Shown here one piece after another: positions 17,681 through 27,332 of a stretch of 64,000 bases of DNA; positions within the stretch are counted from its first letter, which is position 1, and each line of letters begins with the position of its first letter. This DNA comes from Shinella zoogloeoides (GTDB lineage: Bacteria > Pseudomonadota > Alphaproteobacteria > Rhizobiales > Rhizobiaceae): contig NZ_CP086610.1 in assembly GCF_020883495.1 (NCBI RefSeq), positions 1,841,501 through 1,905,500 of the forward strand. Direction: 5' to 3'. A program made the translations under genes and the position numbers. The notes beneath the pieces were generated by a model. That model was not told the origin of the DNA. It made no database searches and was given only the letters and a program-made list of their open reading frames with translations.

Positions 17681-19678
17681 ATGAGCGATGCAAGCCGGCT
17701 GATGCCGGCGGATGAACCGACAAGACGCCAGATCCTGTCCGCGCAGGCGCTCTCCCTGCTGGACGGCGTCGTGCTGTCGCTCGTCGCCAACAGTTTCCTT
17801 GCCGCGACGACCGCCGCCGTGCTCTGGCTCGACGGGCCGAATGTCCAGGTCCTGCTGTGGCTCGCCGCCGTGCTGGCGATCAATCTCGCACGCTATATCG
17901 GCGTGCGCATCGTCCGCCGATTGAACTGCGCGGTGGAGCGGCCGAGGCGCGCGCTCGGCGTGCTCTCGCTCGGCGCCATCGGCGGCGGCCTCGCCTGGAG
18001 CCTGCCGCCCTTCATCGGCGCGGCGCACGGGGCGGAAGGGCTCAACCCCTATCTCATCTTCATCATCGGCGGCATCTGCGCCGGCTCGCTGATGCAGAGC
18101 ACCGCCTATGCCCGCACCGCCCTGCTCTTCTCCGGCCCGCCGCTCGCCGCCGCCTTCGTCTCGCTGCTGATCGCCGGCACGACGGAAGCCTTCGTCATCG
18201 CCGCCGACGCGCTGCTGCTCGCGATCATGATGCTGCGCGCCAGCCAGCTCAGCGAGGCGGGCTTCATCCGCAGCCAGATCGACCGGCTGAAGGCCGTGGC
18301 GCTCGCCGCCTCGCTGTCCGACGCCAATGCGGAAATCCGCCAGTCCTACCACCAGCTCGCCTCGCTTGCGAACCGCGACCCGCTGACCGGCCTCGGCAAC
18401 CGCGCGCTCTTCAACCAGCGCCTGCGCGGCCTGCTTTCGAGCGGCGTGCAGCCCGACCGGCTCGCCCTGCTCGCCATCGACCTCGACCGCTTCAAGGCGA
18501 TCAACGACACGATGGGCCACGGCGCGGGCGATGCGGTGCTGGTCGAGATCGCCAGCCGCCTCGCCAGCCTCACCGGCCCGACCGATACCGTCGTGCGCCT
18601 CGGCGGCGACGAATTCGCCGTCATCGTCGACGGCAAGGCGGCCGAAGCGCGCGGGCGCGAGATCGGCGAAGGCATCGTGCGGCTGGCCGGCGACCCCATC
18701 CTCATCGGCGGCCGACCCGTCACCGTCGGCGCCAGCGCCGGCCTCGCCCTGCATCCGCAGCACGGCGAGACGGCGGACGCGCTCTTCGCCAGCGCCGACA
18801 TCGCGCTCTACGCCGCCAAGGAAGGCGGACGCCGCCGCCTCGGCCTGTTCAACCCGGAACTGAAGGCCCGCATCGAGCGTCAGCGCCTCATCGAGGCGAC
18901 GCTGGCGGAGGCCGTCGAGAGCCGGCAGTTGCAGGTGGTGTTCCAGCCGCAGGTGGCGCTTGCCGGCGGCGCCGTCATCGGCTTCGAGGCCCTGCTGCGC
19001 TGGTCGCATCCCGAACTCGGCCCGGTCGCCCCGCCGGATATCGTGCGCGCCGCCCATGCGCTGCATATCTCCACGGCGCTGACCGGCTATGTCGCCACCC
19101 GGGCCGCCGAGCTGCTGCGCACCCTGCCCCGCCTCGGCCTGCCGGAAGCGGCCGTCGCGGTGAACGTCTCCCCGCGCGAATTCTCCGGCGACACCCTGTC
19201 CCACCTGCTGATCGAGATCGCCCGCACACACGAGGTCTCCCCGGCCCTGATGGAGATCGAGATCACCGAGGAGGCGACGCTCGACACCCAGGCCGCCGGC
19301 GCGGAACTGGCCCGCCTGGAAGCCGCCGGCTTCCGCCTCGCCGTCGACGATTTCGGCGTCGGCCATTCCTCGCTGGCCTATCTCGTCAGCCTGCATATCG
19401 ACCGTCTAAAGATCGACCGCAGCTTCGTCACCGGCCTTGCCAGGAGCCGCGAGAACCAGGCCCTCATCGCCGCGCTCGTCGGCATCGGCCGGGCGCTCTC
19501 CATCGATATCGTCGTGGAGGGCGTGGAAAGCGAGGAGGAGGCGGAGGTGCTGCGCATACTCGGCTGTCGCCACGCCCAGGGCTACTATTTCGCCCGCCCC
19601 ATGGCCGCCGCCGAGATTCCGCGCTGGCTCGACCAGCACGCCGCACGCTTCCAGCAGGCCGCGGCCGGCAGCCCGTAG
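17681..19678 (+). CDS. Membrane-bound GGDEF-EAL cyclic-di-GMP enzyme
   Basis: 665 aa. The first 190 residues hold about six hydrophobic helices with no recognised sensory domain. The GGDEF domain has an intact RLGGDEFAVI signature (about residue 308) and DPLTGLGNRALF upstream, but no RxxD inhibitory site before the signature (sequence there is GPTDTVV). The EAL domain is complete: GFEALLRW, VNVSPREF, MEIEITEEA, VDDFGVGHSSLAYL, KIDRSFV, VVEGVE and AQGYYFARP. Both synthesis and hydrolysis of c-di-GMP are therefore possible from sequence. Start 17681 (MSDASRLM) was chosen for its GGA site and plausible N-terminus; an earlier ATG at 17606 is in frame. Confidence 0.9.
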   Translation: MSDASRLMPADEPTRRQILSAQALSLLDGVVLSLVANSFLAATTAAVLWLDGPNVQVLLWLAAVLAINLARYIGVRIVRRLNCAVERPRRALGVLSLGAIGGGLAWSLPPFIGAAHGAEGLNPYLIFIIGGICAGSLMQSTAYARTALLFSGPPLAAAFVSLLIAGTTEAFVIAADALLLAIMMLRASQLSEAGFIRSQIDRLKAVALAASLSDANAEIRQSYHQLASLANRDPLTGLGNRALFNQRLRGLLSSGVQPDRLALLAIDLDRFKAINDTMGHGAGDAVLVEIASRLASLTGPTDTVVRLGGDEFAVIVDGKAAEARGREIGEGIVRLAGDPILIGGRPVTVGASAGLALHPQHGETADALFASADIALYAAKEGGRRRLGLFNPELKARIERQRLIEATLAEAVESRQLQVVFQPQVALAGGAVIGFEALLRWSHPELGPVAPPDIVRAAHALHISTALTGYVATRAAELLRTLPRLGLPEAAVAVNVSPREFSGDTLSHLLIEIARTHEVSPALMEIEITEEATLDTQAAGAELARLEAAGFRLAVDDFGVGHSSLAYLVSLHIDRLKIDRSFVTGLARSRENQALIAALVGIGRALSIDIVVEGVESEEEAEVLRILGCRHAQGYYFARPMAAAEIPRWLDQHAARFQQAAAGSP

Positions 19679-19762
19679 CGCATTCGCCCGGCACGAAAAT
19701 TCGTTTCCCTTTTGTACTCATCCCCTCTTTTCTTTCGGCATGACTCTCGCCATATTCCCCGC

Positions 19763-22726
19763 ATGGCCAGATCTCCGAAAAAACCCTCCGCCTCGAACCC
19801 CGGTTTCGAGGAAGCCCCCCAGTCCGACTTCGAAGGCGCGCCGCTCAGCGGCAGCGTCTCCGACTGGGTGAAGCAGCTCGAGGCCGAGGCGGAAGCCTCC
19901 GGCATCGAAAGCCGCCGCGAGGTCGCCTCCAAGGCGGGCAAGCACCGCAAGACGGTGGAGAACGCCGCACGCCGCCACACCGAACAGGTAACAGCCACGA
20001 AAACCTCCCGCGGCGTCTCCATCGGCGCATCGTCCGATCCGAAGACCCGCGCCGCCGCCGGCCTCAATCCCGTCTCCGGCCTCGACGTCTCGCTGGAAGA
20101 CGCCGCCACCCTCAGCGCCGGCACGGCCGTCACCGCCACGGTGGAGGCGCTTTCGGCGCTCATCGAGAGCGGCAACCCGCTGTTCAAGGACGGCAAGCCC
20201 TGGACGCCGCACCGCCCCGCCCGCCCGGAAAAATCCGAGGGCGGCATCCCCATCCGCATGGTCAGCGAATACAAGCCGGCGGGCGACCAGCCCACCGCCA
20301 TCGGCGATCTCGTCGGCGGCCTCTCCTCCGGCGAGCGCAGCCAGGTGCTGCTCGGCGTCACTGGCTCGGGCAAGACCTTCACCATGGCCAAGGTGATCGA
20401 GGAAACCCAGCGCCCCGCCGTCATCCTCGCGCCGAACAAGACGCTGGCCGCCCAGCTCTACAGCGAGTTCAAGAACTTCTTCCCCGACAACGCGGTCGAA
20501 TATTTCGTCTCCTACTACGATTATTACCAGCCGGAAGCCTATGTGCCGCGCTCCGATACGTTCATCGAGAAGGAAAGCTCGATCAACGAGCAGATCGACC
20601 GCATGCGCCACTCCGCGACGCGCTCGCTGCTGGAGCGCGACGACTGCATCATCGTCGCCTCGGTCTCCTGCATCTACGGTATCGGCTCGGTCGAGACCTA
20701 CACCGCCATGACCTTCCAGATGGAGGTGGGCGAACGACTCGACCAGCGCCAGCTCCTCGCCGACCTCGTCGCCCAGCAATACAAGCGCCGCGAGATGGAT
20801 TTCCAGCGCGGCTCCTTCCGCGTGCGCGGCGACACCATCGAAATCTTCCCCGCCCACCTTGAGGATGCCGCCTGGCGCATCTCCATGTTCGGCGACGAGA
20901 TCGACGCCATCACCGAATTCGACCCGCTGACCGGCCAGAAGACCGGCGACCTGAAATCGGTGAAAATCTACGCCAACAGCCACTACGTCACCCCGCGCCC
21001 CACTCTCAATGGCGCCATCAAGGCCATCCGCGAGGAGCTGAAGCACCGCCTCGTCGAGCTGGAAAAGGCCGGCCGCCTGCTCGAGGCCCAGCGCCTGGAG
21101 CAGCGCACGCGCTACGACCTGGAAATGCTGGAGGCCACCGGCTCCTGCGCCGGCATCGAGAACTATTCGCGCTACCTCACCGGCCGCCGCCCCGGCGAGC
21201 CGCCGCCGACCCTTTTCGAATACATCCCCGACAACGCCTTGATCTTCATCGACGAAAGCCACGTCACGATCCCGCAGATCGGCGCCATGTACCGGGGCGA
21301 CTTCCGCAGAAAGGCGACGCTGGCCGAATACGGCTTCCGCCTGCCCTCCTGCATGGACAACCGCCCGCTGCGCTTCGAGGAATGGGACGCCATGCGCCCG
21401 GACACGATCGCCGTCTCGGCGACGCCCGGCGGCTGGGAACTGGAGCAGTCCGGCGGCGTCTTCGCCGAACAGGTCATCCGCCCGACCGGCCTCATCGACC
21501 CGCCGGTCGAGGTGCGCCCGGCGAAAAGCCAGGTGGACGACGTTCTCGGCGAAATCCGCGAGACCGCCGCCGCCGGCTACCGCACCCTCGTCACCGTGCT
21601 CACCAAGCGCATGGCCGAAGATCTTACCGAATACCTGCACGAGCAGGGCGTGCGCGTACGCTACATGCACAGCGACATCGACACGCTGGAGCGCATCGAG
21701 ATCATCCGCGATCTTCGCCTGGGCGCCTTCGACGTGCTCGTCGGCATCAACCTGCTGCGCGAAGGCCTCGACATTCCCGAATGCGGCTTCGTCGCCATCC
21801 TCGACGCCGACAAGGAAGGTTTTTTGCGCTCGGAAACCTCTCTGGTCCAGACCATCGGCCGCGCGGCGCGAAACGTCGACGGCAAGGTCATCCTCTATGC
21901 CGACCAGATCACCGGCTCCATGCAGCGCGCCATGGACGAGACGACCCGCCGCCGTGAAAAGCAGGTCGCCTATAACGAGGCGAACGGCATCACCCCGGAA
22001 TCCGTGAAGGCGAAAATCTCCGACATCCTCGACAGCGTCTACGAGCGCGACCACGTCCGCGCCGACATTTCCGGCGTCTCCGGCAAAGGCTTTGCGGATG
22101 CCGGCCACCTCGTCGGCAACAACCTCAAGGCCCATCTCGAAGCGCTCGAAAAACAGATGCGCGACGCCGCCGCCGACCTCGACTTCGAAGCCGCCGCCCG
22201 CATCCGCGACGAGATCAAGCGCCTCAAGGCCGCCGAACTCGCCGTCATGGACGACCCGATGGCACGCCAGGAGGCGTCGAGTGCCGAAGGCGCAAGGGGG
22301 AAAACCAAAGGAGCGGCGTCGAGCGCCGAAAGCGCAAAGGGCGGCGCGAGAAATGAACCGTCGAAATCCCTCTTCCAGAAACCGTCTCTGGACGACATGG
22401 GCCCCGGCACCGACACCGAACGTCCGCTCTTCCGCAAGCCGGACCTCGACGAGATGGGCCGCGACGTCGCCACACCGGCCGGCAAGTCCCTCTTCCGCAA
22501 AAACACCCTCGACGAAATGACTGTCGGCCGCACCGAAAAACCTGTTACCGGCGACCTGCCGGAGCGCCCGGACGAGACCCTCTCCACCAAGAAGCGCACC
22601 GCGCCCCTGCCCGATGAACCGAAGCCGGTTCGCCGGGAGAAAATCGGTGTAGGGAGTTACGAAGACCCGGCGGAGGCCAAGCGCAAGGGGCGCACCAAGG
22701 GCAAGACAGGGCGGCCGGGACAGTAA
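19763..22726 (+). CDS. uvrB: Excinuclease ABC subunit B with long N- and C-terminal extensions
   Basis: 987 aa, against about 670 for E. coli UvrB. The core is canonical: Walker [15 protein letters not shown] near residue 197, beta-hairpin region [19 protein letters not shown], Walker [15 protein letters not shown], helicase motifs [26 protein letters not shown] and QTIGRAARN, and a C-terminal UVR domain ([20 protein letters not shown]) near 790. An extra 150-residue N-terminal region (charged, then mixed) precedes the core. A tail of about 160 residues follows, containing three LFxKxxLDxM repeats at 870-919. Start 19763 (MARSPKKPS) is preferred over 19712. It functions in nucleotide excision repair. 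Confidence 0.95.
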   Translation: MARSPKKPSASNPGFEEAPQSDFEGAPLSGSVSDWVKQLEAEAEASGIESRREVASKAGKHRKTVENAARRHTEQVTATKTSRGVSIGASSDPKTRAAAGLNPVSGLDVSLEDAATLSAGTAVTATVEALSALIESGNPLFKDGKPWTPHRPARPEKSEGGIPIRMVSEYKPAGDQPTAIGDLVGGLSSGERSQVLLGVTGSGKTFTMAKVIEETQRPAVILAPNKTLAAQLYSEFKNFFPDNAVEYFVSYYDYYQPEAYVPRSDTFIEKESSINEQIDRMRHSATRSLLERDDCIIVASVSCIYGIGSVETYTAMTFQMEVGERLDQRQLLADLVAQQYKRREMDFQRGSFRVRGDTIEIFPAHLEDAAWRISMFGDEIDAITEFDPLTGQKTGDLKSVKIYANSHYVTPRPTLNGAIKAIREELKHRLVELEKAGRLLEAQRLEQRTRYDLEMLEATGSCAGIENYSRYLTGRRPGEPPPTLFEYIPDNALIFIDESHVTIPQIGAMYRGDFRRKATLAEYGFRLPSCMDNRPLRFEEWDAMRPDTIAVSATPGGWELEQSGGVFAEQVIRPTGLIDPPVEVRPAKSQVDDVLGEIRETAAAGYRTLVTVLTKRMAEDLTEYLHEQGVRVRYMHSDIDTLERIEIIRDLRLGAFDVLVGINLLREGLDIPECGFVAILDADKEGFLRSETSLVQTIGRAARNVDGKVILYADQITGSMQRAMDETTRRREKQVAYNEANGITPESVKAKISDILDSVYERDHVRADISGVSGKGFADAGHLVGNNLKAHLEALEKQMRDAAADLDFEAAARIRDEIKRLKAAELAVMDDPMARQEASSAEGARGKTKGAASSAESAKGGARNEPSKSLFQKPSLDDMGPGTDTERPLFRKPDLDEMGRDVATPAGKSLFRKNTLDEMTVGRTEKPVTGDLPERPDETLSTKKRTAPLPDEPKPVRREKIGVGSYEDPAEAKRKGRTKGKTGRPGQ

Positions 22727-22748
22727 ACATCCCGGCGGTGCAGGCGGC

Positions 22749-23366
22749 CTATTCCGCCGCCTCGCCCTTCAGGGGCTCCAACGCCGCGGCCAGTTCGTAG
22801 GAATAGCCTTCCAGCATGGTATAGGCCTGCTCGATGGCCTGGATCTGCCCTTCCGCATTGCGGATCGCCTCGGTGATCGACTGCGAGCGGGCGCGCAGCA
22901 TGGAGCCCAGAAAATCCGTGCCGGCCTTGCGGCCGAGGCGGTCGATATGCTGGCGCACGCGGTTGCGGTGGCGCTCCAGCTCGAGGATGTGGAAGCGGCT
23001 CTTGACGATGTCGTCGGAGAGTTTGCGGCGCATCGCCGCCAGCGGATCGAAGCTGCCCGGCTCGCGCTCGTCGAGGATGACGTCGTTGACCAGCGGTTCG
23101 AGCAGCATCAGGCCCTTGAGGTCGCGCGGATCGGCGAGCTGCGGGTCGAAGCCGGTGTCGTCGAAGACCTTTCGGCGCACGGGGTCGCGCAGCAGGTCGT
23201 AGCAGGCCTGCAGGCGGGCGAACTGGTCGGCATCGCCGCCCGAATCGGGATGCATGCCCTTGGCGGCCTTGCGGTAGGCGCTCTTGATGGCGCCGTCGTC
23301 GGCATCGCGCTCAAGTCCGAGCATGGCGTAGGGATCGATCACGCGGCCACCTGTCTGTTTCTGCAT
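22749..23366 (-). CDS. J-domain protein
   Basis: 205 aa. The N-terminal J domain (residues about 10-75) has DPYAMLGLERDADDGAIKSA, YRKAAKGMHPDSGGD with the essential HPD, and FARLQACYDLLRDPVRR. There is no G/F region, zinc finger or DnaJ C-domain. The remaining 130 residues are helical and charged (for example ELERHRNRVRQHIDRLG). It probably recruits DnaK to a specific client, which is inference. The annotated ATG at 23366 lacks a clear ribosome site; GTG at 23342 (MIDPYAML) preceded by AGGTGG is an alternative. Confidence 0.82.
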   Translation of the reverse strand: MQKQTGGRVIDPYAMLGLERDADDGAIKSAYRKAAKGMHPDSGGDADQFARLQACYDLLRDPVRRKVFDDTGFDPQLADPRDLKGLMLLEPLVNDVILDEREPGSFDPLAAMRRKLSDDIVKSRFHILELERHRNRVRQHIDRLGRKAGTDFLGSMLRARSQSITEAIRNAEGQIQAIEQAYTMLEGYSYELAAALEPLKGEAAE

Positions 23367-23446
23367 TACGTCGTCAGTTATTTACGCCGTTTTCCGACCC
23401 GGAGGGGACGAAATTGTGGTGACGCCGCGGCGATGCACAGAAAGCG

Positions 23447-24526
23447 CTATTCCGCCGCCTCCGTCCCGACCTGCACCCGCGCCGATAGCACCGCCGCGAA
23501 AGCCGCCGCGATCACCTCCGGCCCCGCGCCGGGCTTCGTGGCGTCGGCCGAAAGGATCTGCCGATAGCGCCGCGCGCCCGGAAACCCCTGGAACAGCCCG
23601 ACCATATGCCGCGTCACATGCGCCACCCGGCCGCCCCGCGCGATCACCTCGCCCGCATAGGCCATCATGGCATCGCGCACCGCCTCCCAATAGGCGGCCG
23701 GACGATCCTGCGGACTGTAGAAAGCGCCGGAAGGCTGACCGCCCAGAAGCGGATGCGGAAAAAGTTCGTCCACGCCCGTCAGAACGCAGCTATCCTGATA
23801 GGCAGTCCTTCCGAGCATGACACCATCGAGGCCATCCATCTCTTCAAAAGCCTGACTCAGATTATGAAGCCCGCCATTGAGACCGATGAAAAGATTTGGG
23901 TTTTCCGCTTTAAGCCGCCGCACCAGCGCGTAGTCGAGCGGCGGGATATCGCGGTTCTCCTTCGGCGAAAGTCCCTGCAGCCACGCCTTTCGCGCGTGGA
24001 CCCAGAGGGCATCCGTACCGGCCGCCTTTACCCGCGAGGCAAGCGCGCGCAGCGCGACTTCCGGGTCCTGATCGTCCACCCCGATGCGGCACTTCACGGT
24101 CACCGGAATGGCAACCGCCGCCTTCATCGCCGCCACGCAATCGGCCACGAGGTCCGGCTCGCGCATCAGGCAGGCGCCGAAGGTGCCGGATTGCACCCGG
24201 TCCGAGGGGCAGCCGACATTGAGGTTGATCTCGGCATAGCCGAACCCCTCGCCGATCCGCGCCGCCTCCGCCAGCTTTTCCGGGCTGTTGCCGCCCAGTT
24301 GCAGCGCCACCGGCTGTTCCACCGCGTCGAAACCGAGCAGCCGGTCGCGGTTGCCCCGCAGGATTGCGTCCGCGACGATCATCTCGGTGAAGAGCAGCGC
24401 GTTCTTCGTGAGCTGCCGCGCGAAGACGCGGTACGCCCGGTCGGACCAGTCGATCATCGGCGCGGTGGCGAAGATCTTCGTCCCCGTCTCCACGGCCTGC
24501 TGGTAGAATGTGCCTGTCTTCGTCAT
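23447..24526 (-). CDS. dusA: tRNA-dihydrouridine synthase A
   Basis: About 359 aa flavoenzyme that reduces uridine to dihydrouridine in the tRNA D-loop. The TIM-barrel blocks are ATAPMIDWSDRAYR near the start, LQLGGNSPEKLAEAA, EINLNVGCPSDRVQ with the catalytic cysteine in a CxMR-like region (FGACLMREPDLV), VTVKCRIGVDDQD, ALWVHARKAWLQGLSPKEN and FIGLNGGL. These match the DusA subfamily. Start 24526 (MTKTGTFYQQ) is chosen; 24538 (MSRAMTK) is also in frame, and its GGAG site is too close. Confidence 0.95.
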   Translation of the reverse strand: MTKTGTFYQQAVETGTKIFATAPMIDWSDRAYRVFARQLTKNALLFTEMIVADAILRGNRDRLLGFDAVEQPVALQLGGNSPEKLAEAARIGEGFGYAEINLNVGCPSDRVQSGTFGACLMREPDLVADCVAAMKAAVAIPVTVKCRIGVDDQDPEVALRALASRVKAAGTDALWVHARKAWLQGLSPKENRDIPPLDYALVRRLKAENPNLFIGLNGGLHNLSQAFEEMDGLDGVMLGRTAYQDSCVLTGVDELFPHPLLGGQPSGAFYSPQDRPAAYWEAVRDAMMAYAGEVIARGGRVAHVTRHMVGLFQGFPGARRYRQILSADATKPGAGPEVIAAAFAAVLSARVQVGTEAAE

Positions 24527-24629
24527 GGCGCGGCTCATACTCCATATGGCCGGGAAAAACCACCCTCGGCCTTTCCCCACCCCACCGGATGGGTGCTAGA
24601 GTGCGGCCAAGGATTCGAAGGAGGAACCC

Positions 24630-25160
24630 ATGCCGCTCTACGCCCTTGACGACCGGACGCCCACGCTTCCCGCGGACGACCGTTACTGGGTGGCGCCCGA
24701 TGCCAATGTCATCGGCAAGGTCATCCTCGGCGAGGATGTCGGCATCTGGTTCGGCGCGACGCTGCGCGGCGACAACGAGCCGATCATCGTCGGCGCGCGC
24801 TCGAACATCCAGGAAGGCACCGTCGTCCATACCGATCCCGGCAAGCCGGTCATCATCGGCGAAGGCTGCACCATCGGCCATGGCGCGATCATTCACGGCT
24901 GCACCATCGGCAACAATTCGCTCATCGGCATGGGCGCGACGGTGCTGAACGGCGCGGTCATCGGCAACAATTGCCTCGTCGGCGCCAATGCGCTGGTGAC
25001 GGAAGGAAAGGTCTTCCCGGACAACTCGCTGATCGTCGGCGCACCGGCGAAAGCCATCCGCACGCTGGATGCGGAGGCCATCGAGGGGCTGAAGAAATCG
25101 GCCGAGAGCTATGTGCGCAACTGGCAGCGCTTCAAGAGGGGGCTGAAGCCGATCGGCTAA
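24630..25160 (+). CDS. Gamma-carbonic anhydrase family hexapeptide-repeat protein
   Basis: 176 aa left-handed beta-helix protein. Hexapeptide repeats run from about residue 25 to 140 (for example VIGKVILGEDVGIWFGATL, IIVGARSNIQEGTVV). The zinc-ligand histidines of gamma-class carbonic anhydrases are present: VVHTD, then GHGAIIHG. An Arg-Asp pair (LRGDNEP) and Gln (IQEG) of the active-site network are also there. Activity as a carbonic anhydrase is plausible, but many homologues (YrdA, PaaY) are untested. The ribosome site is AGGAGGAA. It converges with zur; no other link to zinc genes is shown beyond its likely zinc cofactor. Confidence 0.88.
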   Translation: MPLYALDDRTPTLPADDRYWVAPDANVIGKVILGEDVGIWFGATLRGDNEPIIVGARSNIQEGTVVHTDPGKPVIIGEGCTIGHGAIIHGCTIGNNSLIGMGATVLNGAVIGNNCLVGANALVTEGKVFPDNSLIVGAPAKAIRTLDAEAIEGLKKSAESYVRNWQRFKRGLKPIG

Positions 25161-25164
25161 CCAT

Positions 25165-25560
25165 CTAGGCGCAGCCGGCGCAGGTGCCGCGGATTTCGAT
25201 GGTCGTCTTGCCGGTCTTGAAGTTGCGGTCCTTCGCAAAACCCTTCAGCCGATCCTCGATCATGTGATCGTGGAATTCCACCACATCGCCGCAGGTCTCG
25301 CAGATCATGAAGGCCGTCAGGCCATGGGCGTGGCAGCCCTCGTCCGGGTGGGCGCAGGCGACGAAGGCATTCATGCTTTCGAGACGATGCACGAGGCCGA
25401 ATTCCAGCAATTTATCCAGCGCCCGGTAGACCTGTAGCGGCGCACGAAACCCGCTGTCGCGCAGCTTGTCGAGGATGGAGTAGGCGCTGAGCGGGCCTTC
25501 GGAATGCGTCAGCACATCGAAGACGAGGCCCTGGTTGCGCGTCAGTTGTTGCATGGGCAT
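25165..25560 (-). CDS. zur: Fur-family zinc uptake regulator Zur
   Basis: 131 aa Fur-family repressor. The winged helix is in the first 75 residues (GFRAPLQVYRALDKLLEFGL). Metal-binding residues include CAHPDEGCHAHG, FMICETCGDVVEFHDH and a terminal GTCAGCA, giving the paired CxxC structural zinc site and the histidine-rich sensory site. It sits at the end of the znuCB operon, overlapping znuB by 19 bases, which identifies zinc as its ligand. Start 25560 has GGAGG six bases upstream; an ATG two codons later is possible. It is predicted to repress znuA, znuCB-zur and the nearby GTPase gene when zinc is sufficient. Confidence 0.93.
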   Translation of the reverse strand: MPMQQLTRNQGLVFDVLTHSEGPLSAYSILDKLRDSGFRAPLQVYRALDKLLEFGLVHRLESMNAFVACAHPDEGCHAHGLTAFMICETCGDVVEFHDHMIEDRLKGFAKDRNFKTGKTTIEIRGTCAGCA

Positions 25561-26378
25561 GCGCGACCTCCTTCGCTTGCCGCCACTCCGCTCGTCCTCG
25601 GCTTCGTCAGCAGGCTTAGAATGAACAGGCCAAGCGCTGCGACCACGATGGAGGGACCGGATGGCGTGTCGAATTTCAGGGAACCGAACAGCCCGCCGAC
25701 AACCGCCAACGCCCCGATGACGGAGGCGAGCACGGCCATGATCTCCGGGCTGGTGGAAAACCGCCGCGCCGTCGCGGCGGGAATGATCAGCAGCGAGGTG
25801 ATCAGCAGGATGCCGACGATCTTCATGGCGATGGCGATGACGAGCGCCATCAGCAGCATGAAGACGAGCCGCGTCTTCTCCGGCTGCATGCCTTCGGCCT
25901 CCGCCAGTTCCGGGTTCACCGTCGAGGCGATCAGCGGACGCCACATCCAGACGATGGCGAAGGTGACGAGGATGCCGCCGCCCCAGACGAGGTCCACATC
26001 AGCGCGCGAGACGGCGAGGATATCGCCGAAAAGGAAGCCGACGAGGTCGATACGCACCCAGGTCATGAAGGAGACCATGACGAGGCCGATGGCGAGCGTC
26101 GCATGGGAGAGGATGCCGAGCAGCGCATCGGTGGAGAGCGTGCCGCGCTTCTGGAGCAGCAGCAGCAGGATCGAGACCGTCGCCGCGACGATGAAGACGC
26201 TGAGCAGGAGATTGAAGTCCATCAGCAGCGACAGCGCGACGCCGAGCAGCGCCGAATGGGCCATCGTGTCGCCGAAATACGCCATGCGCCGCCAGACGAC
26301 GAAGCAGCCGAGCGGCCCGGCGGTCAGCGCCAGCCCGACACCGGCGACGAGAGCGCGGATGAAGAAATCGTCAAGCAT
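25542..26378 (-). CDS. znuB: Zinc ABC transporter permease ZnuB
   Basis: 278 aa with about eight transmembrane helices of the ABC-3 metal permease family. Typical blocks are FFIRALVAGVGLALTAGPLG, FVVWRRMAYFGDTMAHSALL near residue 30, and the late cytoplasmic loop LLITSLLIIPAATARRFS. It forms the inner-membrane channel for zinc together with ZnuC and periplasmic ZnuA. The ATG at 26378 overlaps the znuC stop by eight bases, and its own 3' end overlaps zur, so znuC-znuB-zur is one operon. It ends with a cysteine-containing tail (GGRACPCNN). Confidence 0.95.
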   Translation of the reverse strand: MLDDFFIRALVAGVGLALTAGPLGCFVVWRRMAYFGDTMAHSALLGVALSLLMDFNLLLSVFIVAATVSILLLLLQKRGTLSTDALLGILSHATLAIGLVMVSFMTWVRIDLVGFLFGDILAVSRADVDLVWGGGILVTFAIVWMWRPLIASTVNPELAEAEGMQPEKTRLVFMLLMALVIAIAMKIVGILLITSLLIIPAATARRFSTSPEIMAVLASVIGALAVVGGLFGSLKFDTPSGPSIVVAALGLFILSLLTKPRTSGVAASEGGRACPCNN

Positions 26379-27297
26379 CGCGCCGCTCCTGCCTGCCCGC
26401 CGCCTCATGGTCGCAGCCGCAGTTCGGCCCGTGCACATGGCCGAGGCGCATCCGCCCCGCCCGCCCGCCGGCCGGCAGGATATCGACGGCATGGTGACCG
26501 TCGTCCGGCCGGCAATTGTCGGTGATCGAGCCATCGGCATGCAGCACGCGGCCATCCGGCAGATGCGTATGGTCGTGATTGTGGTTGTAGAGCGCCAGCG
26601 TCTTGCTCGCCCGCGCGCCGAAGAGGCGCAGATATTCCGGGCTCTGGCTGACGATATCGGGCGTGCCACGGCAGCAGACATGGCCGTTGAGGCAGATGAC
26701 GGTGTCCGTCTCAGCCATCACGACATGCAGGTCGTGCGAGATGAGCAGGATGCCGCAGCCGGTCGCATTGCGGATCGTCTTGATGAGGTCGTAAAGCGCG
26801 ATCTCGCCGGAAAAATCGACGCCCTGCACCGGCTCGTCGAGCACCAGCAGGTCGGGCTTGCGGGCGATGGCGCGGGCAAGCAGCGCGCGCTGGAATTCTC
26901 CGCCGGAAAGGTGCTGCACCTCGGCGCGGGCAAGATGGCGGATGCCCGTCGCCTCCAGCGCCGCATCGATCTCCCCGCCCTTCAACGGAGAGGTCAGCGT
27001 CATCAGCCGCTCGACGGTGAGCGGCATGGTCCAGTCGACGGCAAGCTTCTGCGGCACATAGCCGACCTTCAGCCCGGCCTTGCGCTCCACCCTGCCCTCG
27101 TCCGCCTTCATGACGCCGATCGCCGTCTTGGCGGTGGTCGACTTGCCGGAGCCGTTAGGGCCGATCAGCGTGACGATCTCGCCGGGCGCGATGGAGAATT
27201 CCACGCCGCGCACGAGCCAGCGGCCCTGGCGGCGCACGCCGACGCCGGAAAGGGAGACAAGCGGCGGAGCGGTCCTGTTCGGGGTCTGCAGCATCAT
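26371..27297 (-). CDS. znuC: Zinc ABC transporter ATP-binding protein ZnuC with His/Cys-rich tail
   Basis: 308 aa. The nucleotide-binding domain shows Walker A LIGPNGSGKSTTAKT, Q-loop VGYVPQKLAVDW, signature LSGGEFQRALLARA, Walker B LLVLDEPVQGVDFSG and LLISHDLHVVMAETD. After about residue 235 comes an unusual tail of some 70 residues with HNHDHTHLPDGRVLHADG, NCRPDDGHHAVD and GHVHGPNCGCDHEA, which could bind zinc; E. coli ZnuC is about 250 aa. Start is 27297 or 27294 (tandem ATGs; GGA just upstream). It is divergent from znuA across Zur-box-like palindromes. Confidence 0.93.
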   Translation of the reverse strand: MMLQTPNRTAPPLVSLSGVGVRRQGRWLVRGVEFSIAPGEIVTLIGPNGSGKSTTAKTAIGVMKADEGRVERKAGLKVGYVPQKLAVDWTMPLTVERLMTLTSPLKGGEIDAALEATGIRHLARAEVQHLSGGEFQRALLARAIARKPDLLVLDEPVQGVDFSGEIALYDLIKTIRNATGCGILLISHDLHVVMAETDTVICLNGHVCCRGTPDIVSQSPEYLRLFGARASKTLALYNHNHDHTHLPDGRVLHADGSITDNCRPDDGHHAVDILPAGGRAGRMRLGHVHGPNCGCDHEAAGRQERRDA

Positions 27298-27332
27298 TTT
27301 TCCAAAAGCCTGTTGCCACTCGATATGGCACA

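Noticed and set aside
17570..22135. Long minus-strand frames opposite the GGDEF-EAL and uvrB genes
   Set aside because: The plus-strand products have complete catalytic motifs; the minus readings are Gly/Ala/Asp/Arg-rich without domains.
22714..22736. GCCGGGA/TCCCGGC hairpin at the uvrB stop codon as a terminator
   Set aside because: The stop codon lies in the loop and no T-run follows on the plus strand; evidence is too weak.
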